Positions 4,395 to 12,631 of a stretch of DNA of 26,559 nt are shown piece by piece. Location of the stretch: the IMG/VR virus record IMGVR_UViG_3300045747_000119, positions 1 through 26,559 of that record. One strand, 5' to 3'. The first letter of the stretch is position 1, and each line of letters begins with the position of its first letter. The position numbers were made by a program, and so were the translations under genes. Under the pieces are notes generated by a model. That model was not told the origin of the DNA and searched no databases. It worked only from the letters and a program-made list of their open reading frames with translations. The stretch comes from a virus.

Positions 4395-5682
4395 AAATGT
4401 ATCTAGGACAGAGATAACAGAATTTGATACCAATAAACGGTATATAAAACTACCAATTGATACCTATTTAAAACTACTGCCCGGGAGTAAAAAAGGTAGT
4501 ACAGTATTTGATGAATTAAACGACCCTCAAATTGCCTTAATTAACGCGATCAATGACCCTAGGTTCAGATTTATTAGTGCTGCATTAGCTAGACGCCTAG
4601 GAAAGACTTATATTAGTAACATAATAGGGCAGCTAGTACTGCTTATACCAAACTGTAATGTTTTAATTATGTCTCCTAACTATAACCTATCTACTATTAG
4701 TTTTGAACTACAACGTAAATTAATTGGTACATTTGATCTAGAGATAATCAGGGATAACTTAAAAGATCGTATTTTAGAGATCTCAAACGGCTCTACTGTG
4801 AGAATGGGGTCAGTTTCCCAAGTTGACTCCTGCGTAGGACGTAGCTATGACCTTATTATATTTGATGAGGCTGCTTTATCTAGTAATGGAGAGGCTGCAT
4901 TTAATGTATCTTTAAGACCTACTCTAGACAAGCCAAATTCTAAATGTATATTTATTAGTACCCCTAGAGGTAAGAAGAACTGGTTTTCTAGGTTCTACGC
5001 AAGAGGGTTTGACGAACAATATGATGAGTGGTGCTCATTAACAGCAGATTATAGTGAGAATAAGCGAATGTCTGATAAAGACGTTGCAGAAGCTAAGCGC
5101 AGTATGTCTGCTGCAGAATTTGATCAAGAGTATATGGCGTCCTTTACCTCTTACCAAGGACAGGTATATATGTTATCAGAAGAGAATATAATAGACGAAC
5201 TACCTGAAGGTAACTATGAGTACTTCGGGGGACTAGATCCAGGGTATAAAGATCCTACAGCATTCATAGTAGTTGCATATAATATAGAGACCGAAATATT
5301 TTATATTGTCGCAGACTATCTAGAAGCAGAAAAAGTAACTGCTCAGCATGCTTCAGCAATACAAGAACTTATTAACGAATACGCAGTAGAAACTATATTT
5401 ATAGATAGTGCTGCAGCTCAGTTAGCCTCAGACTTGGCTTACATATATGATATAGCTACTACTAAAGCAAAGAAAGAAATATTGCCTGGCATTACGTTCG
5501 TACAGAACCTAGTACAGCAAGATAGAATAAAGATACTGCGCAGGTGTACTAACACCTTAGATGCACTAGATCAATATCAGTGGGATCCAAACGATAATTT
5601 AACCAAAGAGAAACCTGTACATAATGAAGCTTCTCACATGGCAGACGCTTTACGATACGCACTTTACACATTTACAACATAA
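4375..5682 (+). CDS. terminase large subunit
   Basis: A 435-aa packaging motor with an N-terminal ATPase and C-terminal nuclease. Numbered from the ATG at 4375: Walker A-like RRLGKT at 73-78, Walker B IIFDEA at 161-166, the coupling motif STPRG at 195-199. The RNase H-like nuclease has acidic residues Asp288 (GLDPGYKDPTAF), Asp344 (IFIDSAA) and Asp424 (HMADALRY). The frame is open to a TTG at 4363, but the ATG at 4375 has GAGG six or seven bases before it and is preferred. The start overlaps the glycosyltransferase gene by 20 bases, implying coupled translation. The Walker A motif is slightly degenerate, as is common in terminases. Confidence 0.95.
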   Translation: MLIISRKNVSRTEITEFDTNKRYIKLPIDTYLKLLPGSKKGSTVFDELNDPQIALINAINDPRFRFISAALARRLGKTYISNIIGQLVLLIPNCNVLIMSPNYNLSTISFELQRKLIGTFDLEIIRDNLKDRILEISNGSTVRMGSVSQVDSCVGRSYDLIIFDEAALSSNGEAAFNVSLRPTLDKPNSKCIFISTPRGKKNWFSRFYARGFDEQYDEWCSLTADYSENKRMSDKDVAEAKRSMSAAEFDQEYMASFTSYQGQVYMLSEENIIDELPEGNYEYFGGLDPGYKDPTAFIVVAYNIETEIFYIVADYLEAEKVTAQHASAIQELINEYAVETIFIDSAAAQLASDLAYIYDIATTKAKKEILPGITFVQNLVQQDRIKILRRCTNTLDALDQYQWDPNDNLTKEKPVHNEASHMADALRYALYTFTT

Positions 5683-5684
5683 TT

Positions 5685-6251
5685 ATGATAATCTCGGGAA
5701 TATATAAACTAACTTTTAGAAGTGGTAATTACTATATAGGTAAGAGTAATAATATTGATCGCAGATGGTCAGAGCACTTCGATAAATTTAGTAAAGGAAA
5801 AGCCGCTAAAAATATGCAGGCGGAGTACTTCGAGTACGGATACCCTAGTCGCGAAGTAATATGGGGATGTCATTCAGACCACTTAGATATAGTAGAGACA
5901 TATTTTATAAATAATATGTGGTCTAATAAGATACTAAATACAACTAGACCCCCGCCCCTTACCAATGCAGACTACAAGGTACTACTAAGTGACCCAGAAA
6001 TATTAAAGAATTCCACAGCTAGTGTAGTACAGGCCCTACAAGAACAAGGAAAGAAAATAAAAAACTTATCTATAGAACTAGACAGGACTAATTTAGAATG
6101 TGATTATGAATTAGATCAAATTAAGAAGGGTACGAAGATACCTAAGCTGGAAAAAGAGATTCAACTTCTAAAGAGGGAATCTCAAACACTTACTGAAGAA
6201 GTGTATAGACTTAAACATCGCGGATTCTTCTCCCGCTTATTCAATTTATAA
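5685..6251 (+). CDS. GIY-YIG endonuclease with C-terminal coiled coil
   Basis: A 188-aa protein. The GIY-YIG nuclease core fills residues about 3-85: GIY at 5-7, YIG at 17-19, the catalytic Arg in the DRRW segment (25-28) and the metal-binding Glu71 in VETYFI. Residues about 103-175 are charged heptad-like coiled coil, then a short hydrophobic C-terminus (FFSRLFNL). Free-standing GIY-YIG enzymes in phages are often homing endonucleases. The position just after TerL, two bases past its stop codon and without its own clear ribosome binding site, would also fit a packaging-linked role. No DNA-binding domain of the usual homing type is visible; the coiled coil may mediate oligomerisation instead. 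Confidence 0.85.
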   Translation: MIISGIYKLTFRSGNYYIGKSNNIDRRWSEHFDKFSKGKAAKNMQAEYFEYGYPSREVIWGCHSDHLDIVETYFINNMWSNKILNTTRPPPLTNADYKVLLSDPEILKNSTASVVQALQEQGKKIKNLSIELDRTNLECDYELDQIKKGTKIPKLEKEIQLLKRESQTLTEEVYRLKHRGFFSRLFNL

Positions 6252-6261
6252 AGGAAATACT

Positions 6262-6483
6262 ATGGGATGTAAACCAAAAGTAAATAACGCAGTAGCATTG
6301 TCCTCAGATCACTTACCTTCTAGTCATGTAGGGCCTGGAGCCTCTATTCAAGAGCATCTTGGTATGTGCGCTGGAGGAAATTGTGCAGATAATACAGCAG
6401 GATCAACCTCTACTATGCACCCAACTGCTGTAGCGGATGCAGCAGTTCCAAATAAAAACTCTTCAGGAAAACCAGGCTGTTAA
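6262..6483 (+). CDS. hypothetical small Cys-containing protein
   Basis: A 73-aa protein with AAGGA six bases before the ATG, so the start is well supported. It is rich in Ala, Ser, Gly and Asn with four cysteines (3, 36, 41 and 73), one at each end and a pair in MCAGGNC. No membrane segment or signal peptide is seen and no family is recognised. It is the last gene before the terminator at 6490-6520, so it belongs to the terminase transcription unit. A zinc- or disulfide-stabilised virion accessory protein is conceivable, but this is a guess. Confidence 0.7.
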   Translation: MGCKPKVNNAVALSSDHLPSSHVGPGASIQEHLGMCAGGNCADNTAGSTSTMHPTAVADAAVPNKNSSGKPGC

Positions 6484-6489
6484 ATACTA

Positions 6490-6520
6490 AAAAGCCCACC
6501 TATAATAGGTGGGCTTTTTT
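6490..6520 (+). terminator. intrinsic terminator of the terminase unit
   Basis: A 13-bp stem (6490-6502 and 6506-6518, core AAGCCCACCTA/TAGGTGGGCTT) with a 3-base loop and a U-run to 6520, seven bases after the stop codon of the 73-aa gene. Confidence 0.93.
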
Positions 6521-6554
6521 ACGTTGGTAGCACCAGGCATAAAAATTTTTATCA

Positions 6555-6583
6555 TTGACTTCCCCCTGCACATATGTTACAAT
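6555..6583 (+). promoter_or_regulatory. promoter of the HNH-portal-capsid unit
   Basis: TTGACT (6555-6560), 17-bp spacer, TACAAT (6578-6583), extended -10 TG. It shares the TATGTTAnAATATG context with the promoter at 2637-2665 and lies 35 bases after the previous terminator. Confidence 0.75.
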
Positions 6584-6627
6584 ATGCTGTAAAATCGAAA
6601 TAGCAACAAAAATCTGGAAACTGAAAA

Positions 6628-7050
6628 ATGGCATCCAATACCAATAAAAGAGTAGCAGTTAAGCATGTACGTGATAGAGCTAAATCGGCATATGAGAAGA
6701 AAGAATGTTGTCACATTTGTTCTTCTACTGATAATTTAGAACTTCATCATACTACGTCTTTAACCCTGTTATTAGATAAGTGGTCTAGAGATACAGGAAA
6801 TCCTATTAGTACTGATGAAGAGGTACTAAATATTAGGGATCAGTTTATAGACGAGCATCATTCTGAAATTTATGTGGAAGTATTTACTTTATGTCTTAAG
6901 CACCATTTAAAACTACATTCAGTATTTGGCAAAGCTCCCCCACTAACTTCATCAACTAAGCAGAATAGATGGATTGAAATACAAAAAGCTAAAGTCTTGG
7001 GTATAGTTGATGGTACTCCTAAAGCAGGGTCTTTTGCTAAGTTCTACTAA
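6628..7050 (+). CDS. HNH endonuclease
   Basis: A 140-aa protein with a zinc-bound HNH core: CHIC at residues 28-31, LELHH at 37-41 and LCLKHHLKLH at 88-97, giving CxxC...HH...C-x2-HH-x3-H. The N-terminus is basic. HNH proteins beside terminase and portal genes are known in several cos phages to assist terminase cleavage, but stand-alone homing HNH enzymes also occur. Position next to portal and in the late unit favours a packaging partner; this is inference. GGAAA lies about eight bases upstream of the ATG, and the gene is the first of the unit starting at the promoter at 6555. Confidence 0.82.
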   Translation: MASNTNKRVAVKHVRDRAKSAYEKKECCHICSSTDNLELHHTTSLTLLLDKWSRDTGNPISTDEEVLNIRDQFIDEHHSEIYVEVFTLCLKHHLKLHSVFGKAPPLTSSTKQNRWIEIQKAKVLGIVDGTPKAGSFAKFY

Positions 7051-7058
7051 GGAATAAT

Positions 7059-8243
7059 ATGAATTTAAACCCTCTTAGTTGGTTTAAGAAAGAAAATCCC
7101 GCGCAGTCGTATATTGCGCACGAACATGGAAGTAACATATACAGTAATGCACCTATAACATATGCACAAGCTTTTGACAAATTAGAGAGTGTTAATAGAG
7201 GAGTATCTTTAATAGTAGGAGCCTGCTCCAGTCTAGATTATGATGTTAAAGATAAACTTACTCAAGGACAAGTATCGGCGGTTAGACAAAAAAGTTTAGT
7301 TAATATATTAAATACTACGCCTAATCCGTACCAATCAGCACAAGAATTCAGAACTCATATATTTACAGATTTTATCCTAGAAGGTAATATATTTATATAT
7401 TATGACGGTTTATACTTATATCATTTACCTGCGTCTAAAATGACGGTAGAACCAGATGATAAAACCTTTGTAGCTGGGTATACGTATCATGGAATTACTA
7501 AATTTAATCCATCAGAAATTATACATATTAAAGATCTAAGTAGTACCTCTGTATATAGAGGTACTAGTAGATTAGTATCTTCTGATAGAAGTGTTAAAAC
7601 CCTATATAAAATGCAGCAGTTTCAAGATCAATTTTTTGACAACGGAGCTATAGCTGGTATAGTAATCGAAACAGATAATACATTAAGCCAAATAGCAAAA
7701 GATAGAACAATCGCTAACTGGAAACAAAAATACAGCGTAAAAAACGGTGCTAGACAGCCAATGATCCTAGATAGCGGATTAAAACTAAAAAGCATCGGAG
7801 ATACTAATTTTAAAGATATGGACTTTGATAGTTCTATTACAGCCCATAACACAAAAGTACTAACAGCACTAGGTGTACCCCCAATTCTTTTAGATGGAGG
7901 TAATAACGCTAATATATCCCCTAATCTACGATTATTTTACTTAGAAACCGTTTTACCTATAGCTCGTAAGTTTACTTCGGCCGTAGAACGCTTCTTTGGA
8001 TATGACATAGAGGTAGTTACTTCAAACGTATCATCCCTTCAACCGGACATAAAAGATATCGCAGCATACCACGCATCATTGGTTAACGGGGGTATAATCT
8101 CCCCAAATGAAGCGCGTGCGGAGTTACGTTATCCTCCAATGCCTGATAGTGATAGTTTAAGAGTACCAGCGAATATAGCAGGTTCCGCTGTTAATCCAGG
8201 AGTTGGTGGTGCCCCTCCTAAGGATAAAAATCCCGCACCGTAA
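7059..8243 (+). CDS. portal protein (HK97 family)
   Basis: A 394-aa protein that should form the dodecameric portal at the capsid vertex through which DNA enters and to which the neck attaches. Family signs are the RGVSLIVGACSSLDYDV opening near residue 47, the long stem region, ALGVPPILL at about 270 and NGGIISPNEARAELRYPPM near 343. The C-terminal tail is short, flexible and Pro/Gly-rich. AAGGA lies five bases before the ATG and overlaps the stop codon of the HNH gene. Length is normal for the family. The order HNH-portal-protease/capsid is classical. Confidence 0.95.
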   Translation: MNLNPLSWFKKENPAQSYIAHEHGSNIYSNAPITYAQAFDKLESVNRGVSLIVGACSSLDYDVKDKLTQGQVSAVRQKSLVNILNTTPNPYQSAQEFRTHIFTDFILEGNIFIYYDGLYLYHLPASKMTVEPDDKTFVAGYTYHGITKFNPSEIIHIKDLSSTSVYRGTSRLVSSDRSVKTLYKMQQFQDQFFDNGAIAGIVIETDNTLSQIAKDRTIANWKQKYSVKNGARQPMILDSGLKLKSIGDTNFKDMDFDSSITAHNTKVLTALGVPPILLDGGNNANISPNLRLFYLETVLPIARKFTSAVERFFGYDIEVVTSNVSSLQPDIKDIAAYHASLVNGGIISPNEARAELRYPPMPDSDSLRVPANIAGSAVNPGVGGAPPKDKNPAP

Positions 8244-8251
8244 GGAGTCTT

Positions 8252-10177
8252 ATGAAAAAAGATAAAGTTTTATACCTTACGCAGCAATTTACAAAAGATA
8301 CAACACCAATGCTATCAGACACTATTGATTCTATCAATATTGAAGGATATGCAAATACTACACAAGTAGATAGAGTTGGTGATGTAATCCCTATGACAGC
8401 ATGGAATGATGCTTTAGTTAATTACTTGAAAAACCCTATTATATTAGCCTATCATGAAGATGACCAGCCTATAGGTAGAATGGTTGATCATAGAATTGAT
8501 GCACAGGGTTTCTGGGTTAAAGCAAGAATCTCAGCCGCTGCGGAAGATGTATTTAATTTAGTAAAAGATGGTGTACTTACAGCATTTAGCGTAGGATTCA
8601 CAATCAAAGATGCTATGTATGATGCAGTAACAGATTTATTTATTATCAAGCAACTAGAACTTCTAGAGATCTCGGTAGTATCAATCCCCTGTAATCAAGA
8701 TAGTACATTTAGTTTGTCTAAGGCTTTTGATAGTGCCGAAGATTATAGTAATTTTAAAAGTCAGTTTGCTACAAAAGAAGAATCAGCTAAAGGGCTAGAA
8801 CTTCCAGAAGCTAAGCAACTAGACACAATCACAAAGGAATGGAATATGGATCCAAAAGAATTGGAACAAATGTTAGCTAAAGCAGCTACAGAAGCAGCAA
8901 CAAAGGCAACAGAAGCAATCTTAGCTAAACAAGTAGCACAAAAAGAAGCAGAAGTAAAAGCTGCTGCAGAAGATGCTGCTCTTACTAGTAAAATTGCATC
9001 TGTGATTAAGAGTACCGACTCTGGGGCAGAAAGATTGCTTGCTGATATTGAAAAGCGTTTTGCTGATCAAACCGAAGCATCGAAAAATGTTTTAGCAGGT
9101 CTTGAAGCTTCTATAAAAGAAAAAGCAACAGAACTTGAAACTATCCAAAAGAGCAAAATGTCTTTTGCAGATAAAGGAGCTGAAACTTGTTCATATGATG
9201 AACGTGAAAAGTCAGTTATGCTTGCTAAGATTATGAATAAAAGCATTGACCAAACTAAGTTTGGTGCTGCTACAATTCAAAAAGCAGGTACACACATGGC
9301 TTCTGCTACTTGGGAACTTGAAGTTTCTACTAATATGGAAGCTGAAATTCGTCGTCGTTTAGTAGTTGCTCCATTGATTCGTTCAATCAGCATGAATACT
9401 AATGTTATGACTATCCCTGTCAATCCAGAAGCGGGTGTAGCAACATGGATGGCTAATACATCCTTCGGTACAACAGCATCTGCAGGCACTACTCAAACTC
9501 ATCAACTTAAAGAAATTACTCTTAATGCATACAAAGTGGCAACCGCCGAGTACTTAGCATACGAAGAAGAGGAAGATACACTATTGATTCTTCTACCAAT
9601 CGTACGTGATGCTATGGTTCGTCGTGTTGCTCGTGCAGTAGATAAAGCGTATTTAGTTGGTGCAGGTAGTGGTGCTGACCCAGTTAAAGGTCTTGGTATC
9701 TACGATGCAACTTCAGTAGTTGTACCAACAAATACTGGTGTATGCACTATTGCTAATCTACGTGCTATGCGTAAAGATCTAGGCTATTGGGGACTTGACC
9801 CAGCTGAAGTAGTCTACGTAGTTTCTACAGATGTCTACTACGATTTGCTAGATGACACTACTTTCCAAACAATGAATCAAGTTGGGCCTCAAGCAACCTT
9901 GCTAACAGGTCAAGTTGGTCAAGTTGGTAATAGCCCAGTTCTAGTATCTGATTCATTTGGATCTAAGGCCGGAGGTACTAGTTCAGCCACTACTAACATT
10001 GGAGCTATTTGCCTAGCCGCAGGAAACTTCCTATCAGGAAATCAACGGGGTCTACGTTTTGATACACAAGATCTAGTTGAAACTCAACGTAAAGTATTAG
10101 TAGCTAGCCTACGTACTGGCATGACTCAACTTTCTACCGTTAATGGTATGGGCGTTTCAACACTTCGTTGGTCGTAA
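8252..10177 (+). CDS. fused HK97-type prohead protease and major capsid protein
   Basis: One 641-aa reading frame with two proteins usually made separately. Residues 1-158 are the prohead protease: DRVGD at 40-44, His68 in AYHEDDQPIG, Ser113 in AFSVGF and the LEISVVSIP motif around 138-146. Residues 199-305 are helical and coiled, like the scaffolding delta domain. From about 305 comes the HK97 capsid fold, with RRVARAVDKAYLVGAGSG near 460 and the C-terminal RKVLVASLRTG and TLRWS. The protease would cut away the delta domain and itself during maturation. AAGGAG precedes the ATG closely. Arginine codons change from only AGA in the protease half to nearly all CGT in the capsid half. A hairpin terminator follows. 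Confidence 0.93.
   Translation: MKKDKVLYLTQQFTKDTTPMLSDTIDSINIEGYANTTQVDRVGDVIPMTAWNDALVNYLKNPIILAYHEDDQPIGRMVDHRIDAQGFWVKARISAAAEDVFNLVKDGVLTAFSVGFTIKDAMYDAVTDLFIIKQLELLEISVVSIPCNQDSTFSLSKAFDSAEDYSNFKSQFATKEESAKGLELPEAKQLDTITKEWNMDPKELEQMLAKAATEAATKATEAILAKQVAQKEAEVKAAAEDAALTSKIASVIKSTDSGAERLLADIEKRFADQTEASKNVLAGLEASIKEKATELETIQKSKMSFADKGAETCSYDEREKSVMLAKIMNKSIDQTKFGAATIQKAGTHMASATWELEVSTNMEAEIRRRLVVAPLIRSISMNTNVMTIPVNPEAGVATWMANTSFGTTASAGTTQTHQLKEITLNAYKVATAEYLAYEEEEDTLLILLPIVRDAMVRRVARAVDKAYLVGAGSGADPVKGLGIYDATSVVVPTNTGVCTIANLRAMRKDLGYWGLDPAEVVYVVSTDVYYDLLDDTTFQTMNQVGPQATLLTGQVGQVGNSPVLVSDSFGSKAGGTSSATTNIGAICLAAGNFLSGNQRGLRFDTQDLVETQRKVLVASLRTGMTQLSTVNGMGVSTLRWS
8846..10177 (+). CDS. major capsid protein from an internal in-frame start (predicted)
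   Basis: Inside the fusion gene an ATG at 8846 (residue 199, MDPKELEQML) is preceded by AAGGA at 8834-8838, seven bases away, which is optimal. The resulting 443-aa protein would be a complete delta domain plus capsid protein, beginning just where stand-alone HK97-type capsid proteins begin. Capsid protein is needed in far larger amounts than protease, and the switch to CGT arginine codons downstream of this point (16 of 18, against 0 of 4 upstream) fits a separately, strongly translated product. Whether both products are made is not proven by sequence. Confidence 0.6.
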   Translation: MDPKELEQMLAKAATEAATKATEAILAKQVAQKEAEVKAAAEDAALTSKIASVIKSTDSGAERLLADIEKRFADQTEASKNVLAGLEASIKEKATELETIQKSKMSFADKGAETCSYDEREKSVMLAKIMNKSIDQTKFGAATIQKAGTHMASATWELEVSTNMEAEIRRRLVVAPLIRSISMNTNVMTIPVNPEAGVATWMANTSFGTTASAGTTQTHQLKEITLNAYKVATAEYLAYEEEEDTLLILLPIVRDAMVRRVARAVDKAYLVGAGSGADPVKGLGIYDATSVVVPTNTGVCTIANLRAMRKDLGYWGLDPAEVVYVVSTDVYYDLLDDTTFQTMNQVGPQATLLTGQVGQVGNSPVLVSDSFGSKAGGTSSATTNIGAICLAAGNFLSGNQRGLRFDTQDLVETQRKVLVASLRTGMTQLSTVNGMGVSTLRWS

Positions 10178-10186
10178 TATAAAGTT

Positions 10187-10210
10187 GGGGGAGGCACCTC
10201 CCCCTTCTTT
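10187..10210 (+). terminator. intrinsic terminator after the capsid gene
   Basis: GGGGGAG (10187-10193), 4-base loop, CTCCCCC (10198-10204), then TTCTTT. Nine bases after the capsid stop codon. It should lower expression of the connector genes relative to capsid. Confidence 0.8.
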
Positions 10211-10242
10211 AATAAGAACTTATTTGAGTTCTTATTAAAGAA
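10205..10242 (+). other. perfect 16-bp hairpin before the connector gene
   Basis: TTCTTTAATAAGAACT (10205-10220) pairs perfectly with 10227-10242 around a 6-base loop. It begins in the U-tract of the preceding terminator and ends a few bases before the AAGGAG of the next gene (start 10259). It has no U-tract of its own, so an RNA processing or stability element is likely. Confidence 0.8.
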
Positions 10243-10258
10243 TATTAAGGAGTAACAA

Positions 10259-10876
10259 ATGGGAATAGACCTAATTACTCTAGCAGAGTATAAAGTATAC
10301 GCAGGAATTACAAGTACCACACAAGATGTACAAATAAAAAATCTAATCCCTATCGTCAGTAATTTTACAAAAACCTTCTGCGCTAGAAGTTTTGTAGACT
10401 ATGTAGACGACCCCAAGATCGAAGTATTTAAGGGTGGAAAAGATAAACTATTAATGAGTGAGTACCCTCTTATAGCAGTTAGTTCTGTTGAATATTCTAA
10501 TGACTTTGGACTAACGTATACAGTACTTACAGAGTTTCAAGAATATGTAGTAGATAATGAAGATAGCAGTATACAAGCAATCGCTCCTATTTCAGTGTTT
10601 TCAAGTCGTAGAAAGCCAATAAATACAGAAGCATATATTTTTCCAGAGAAAATTAATGCGTATAAAGTAACTTACACAGCAGGCTTCGACCCGCTTCCGT
10701 CGGACCTTAAAGTAGCAGTACTAGATTTACTAGGATACTATCTTAGATCGGATATGGCAGTTAAGTCCCAACGTACAGCAGGATCTTCTACAGTTCAAGT
10801 CGAGTATATTACTAAAAATACTTTACCAGCCCATATCGCACGTGTGTTCGATATATATACTTCGGCGTGGAATTAA
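10259..10876 (+). CDS. head-tail connector protein (HK97 gp6-like adaptor)
   Basis: A 205-aa protein expected to form the ring below the portal. The N-terminus, LITLAEYKVYAGITSTTQDVQIKNLIPIVSNFTKTFC, is the helical gp6-like start (two helices with a D-x-x-I-x-x-L-I pattern). The later YTAGFDPLPSDLKVAVLDLLGYYLR is the typical second helical block of this family. A middle insertion of about 100 residues with beta strands makes it longer than HK97 gp6. AAGGAG precedes the ATG by eight bases. Position right after the capsid gene agrees. Confidence 0.82.
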   Translation: MGIDLITLAEYKVYAGITSTTQDVQIKNLIPIVSNFTKTFCARSFVDYVDDPKIEVFKGGKDKLLMSEYPLIAVSSVEYSNDFGLTYTVLTEFQEYVVDNEDSSIQAIAPISVFSSRRKPINTEAYIFPEKINAYKVTYTAGFDPLPSDLKVAVLDLLGYYLRSDMAVKSQRTAGSSTVQVEYITKNTLPAHIARVFDIYTSAWN

Positions 10877-10877
10877 T

Positions 10878-12194
10878 ATGAGTGTAGAAGAATTTAGTGC
10901 TTGTTTACAAAATCAAGCGTATAAAAAGTGGTTTAAAGCATCAGACAAAAATATATTGGTGCAAACTGCCTCATATTTACGGGAAGAAGAGCAGGCAGCT
11001 AAAAAAACTTCTTTTATGATAACAGAGGATACTATAGCAGATATACTATCTTACTTATCCGGGGAAGAAGCTACTATAGAGCAGATTAAAGAAGTAAAAG
11101 ATAATATGATGTCTTTTATGGGAAAAAAGAAAAGTTTTGATATATCCCCTAATAATGATTTATACTTCCCTAGAGTTAGTTTTAAAACTATATCTAGTAT
11201 ACTTGAAAAGGGGTTTAAAGATATTATAAGTATTGAAGGGCGTAAGATTTCCGATAAGTTTGAAAAAGGACATGTATATGGTATAGCTACTAACTTGCTC
11301 TCACAAACTATGAATAATCTAGGAAGAAGTCAAGTACCTGAAGAGGCAAAGAAAATACTATTAAGTGCTCTTAGTTCTTTTGAAAAAGAGCTAATAAAAC
11401 AAGATGAAGTTACCACTAATTTAAAAAATCCAGAACATAGACTATATGCTAAGTATAAAAAGACCTCAAAAAAATACTTAGTAGAAATGCAGTTAAAATC
11501 AGACAATCAAATAGCAGGACAAAATACTAAAGTAATAACTAATCAGTTACGTAGGTATTTTGACCCAGAAAACTATGTTGCCCTAGAAAAGAATTTAAGA
11601 GAGCGCGACGATAAGTTCATGAAAACGTTAATTAATACTAAAGGATCCCCCAGTTTTGTGGATATTCTTAGTAAAGAACTAGTTAGTATACTAAAAGGTA
11701 AAAGCGAGAAACTAGAATTTAATAGTCCTGAAGTATTAGTAGCTACTAATACAGTAAAGATAGATAAAAGCGCTATTCAAAAAGCTATTAAAGATGACCT
11801 AGATAAAGTTAGAAAACTTAAAGCAACTATAGAGAAAGCGCAGATGCGCAACCTTCAAGGACGCTTCACTTCGCTTGCGTCCTTACAGGTAATACTAAAC
11901 CAAGCCCTATCTGAGCAAATAGCTAAGAATATGGGCAAAGGAACAAGTAAAAATATCCTTAACTATAGGTCTGGTAGATTTGCAGATTCTGTAACAGTAC
12001 AAAGGCTATCTCAATCAAAAGAAGGTATGATAACTGCTTTTTATTCCTATATGAAGTACCCTTATCAAACATTTGAGCCAGGATTTGCACAAGGAAGTCC
12101 TACAACACGGAATCCTAAATTACTAATCTCTAAAAGTATAAGAGAGATAGGAGCAACATTAGTAGGAAACAGAATGAGGGCAGTATCAATATGA
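10878..12194 (+). CDS. neck / tail-completion protein, large (putative)
   Basis: A 438-aa protein between connector and tail terminator, where head-closure and tail-completion proteins are encoded. The N-terminal 320 residues are charged, helical and unrecognised. The C-terminal part (about residues 350-438: GRFADSV, then a MITAFYSYMKYPYQTFEPG segment, then KLLISKSIREIG) looks like a conserved phage neck family and is the likely structural core. The frame is open upstream to a GTG at 10842, but the ATG at 10878 lies one base past the previous stop codon and is preferred. It is much longer than ordinary gp10-like neck proteins. It ends in ATGA, overlapping the next gene. Confidence 0.65.
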   Translation: MSVEEFSACLQNQAYKKWFKASDKNILVQTASYLREEEQAAKKTSFMITEDTIADILSYLSGEEATIEQIKEVKDNMMSFMGKKKSFDISPNNDLYFPRVSFKTISSILEKGFKDIISIEGRKISDKFEKGHVYGIATNLLSQTMNNLGRSQVPEEAKKILLSALSSFEKELIKQDEVTTNLKNPEHRLYAKYKKTSKKYLVEMQLKSDNQIAGQNTKVITNQLRRYFDPENYVALEKNLRERDDKFMKTLINTKGSPSFVDILSKELVSILKGKSEKLEFNSPEVLVATNTVKIDKSAIQKAIKDDLDKVRKLKATIEKAQMRNLQGRFTSLASLQVILNQALSEQIAKNMGKGTSKNILNYRSGRFADSVTVQRLSQSKEGMITAFYSYMKYPYQTFEPGFAQGSPTTRNPKLLISKSIREIGATLVGNRMRAVSI

Positions 12195-12631
12195 GCGCTA
12201 GAACAAGTATAGTAAAGGCCCTTGCAGAGAAACTAAAAGCAATAGATGGAACTGGGCAATATAAAACAAGTATTAATGGTAATGCTTATCCTAAGCTAAA
12301 GTTCTGGGATGAAGTACAAGACCTACCTGCAGTATACTTAGCAGCAGGGTCTGAGACTAGAGAGTATAAACCAGGAGCATTCAAATGGGCTTTTTTAAGC
12401 ATATCGATAAAATGTTATGTAAAAGAAGAAGACCCACAAGCAGCATTAGAGAACCTCTTAGAAGATGTAGAGAGATGTCTAGATGCAAATCGCAATTTAG
12501 TATATGATGAAACCGTTCCCGGAGCGCAATTATTGGAAATAAGTATCACTTCAATAATTACAGATGAAGGGCTGTTAGAGCCGTACGGAGTTGGTGAAAT
12601 CAATATTACAGTGCAACACTACGTGATTTAA
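12191..12631 (+). CDS. tail terminator protein (putative)
   Basis: A 146-aa protein starting within the ATGA overlap of the previous gene. The layout fits tail terminator proteins of the gpU/gp9 type, which cap the tube and join it to the neck: N-terminal helix (SIVKALAEKL), then beta strands (LPAVYLAAGSETREYKPG), a central helix (PQAALENLLEDVERCLD) and C-terminal strands (GVGEINITVQHYVI). The gene lies directly before the tail tube gene, as expected. The assignment rests on position, size and predicted fold; sequence identity in this family is low. Confidence 0.75.
   Translation: MSARTSIVKALAEKLKAIDGTGQYKTSINGNAYPKLKFWDEVQDLPAVYLAAGSETREYKPGAFKWAFLSISIKCYVKEEDPQAALENLLEDVERCLDANRNLVYDETVPGAQLLEISITSIITDEGLLEPYGVGEINITVQHYVI

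Noticed and set aside
10842-10877. GTG start for the neck gene
   Set aside because: It would overlap the connector gene by 35 bases; the ATG at 10878 just past the stop codon is better.
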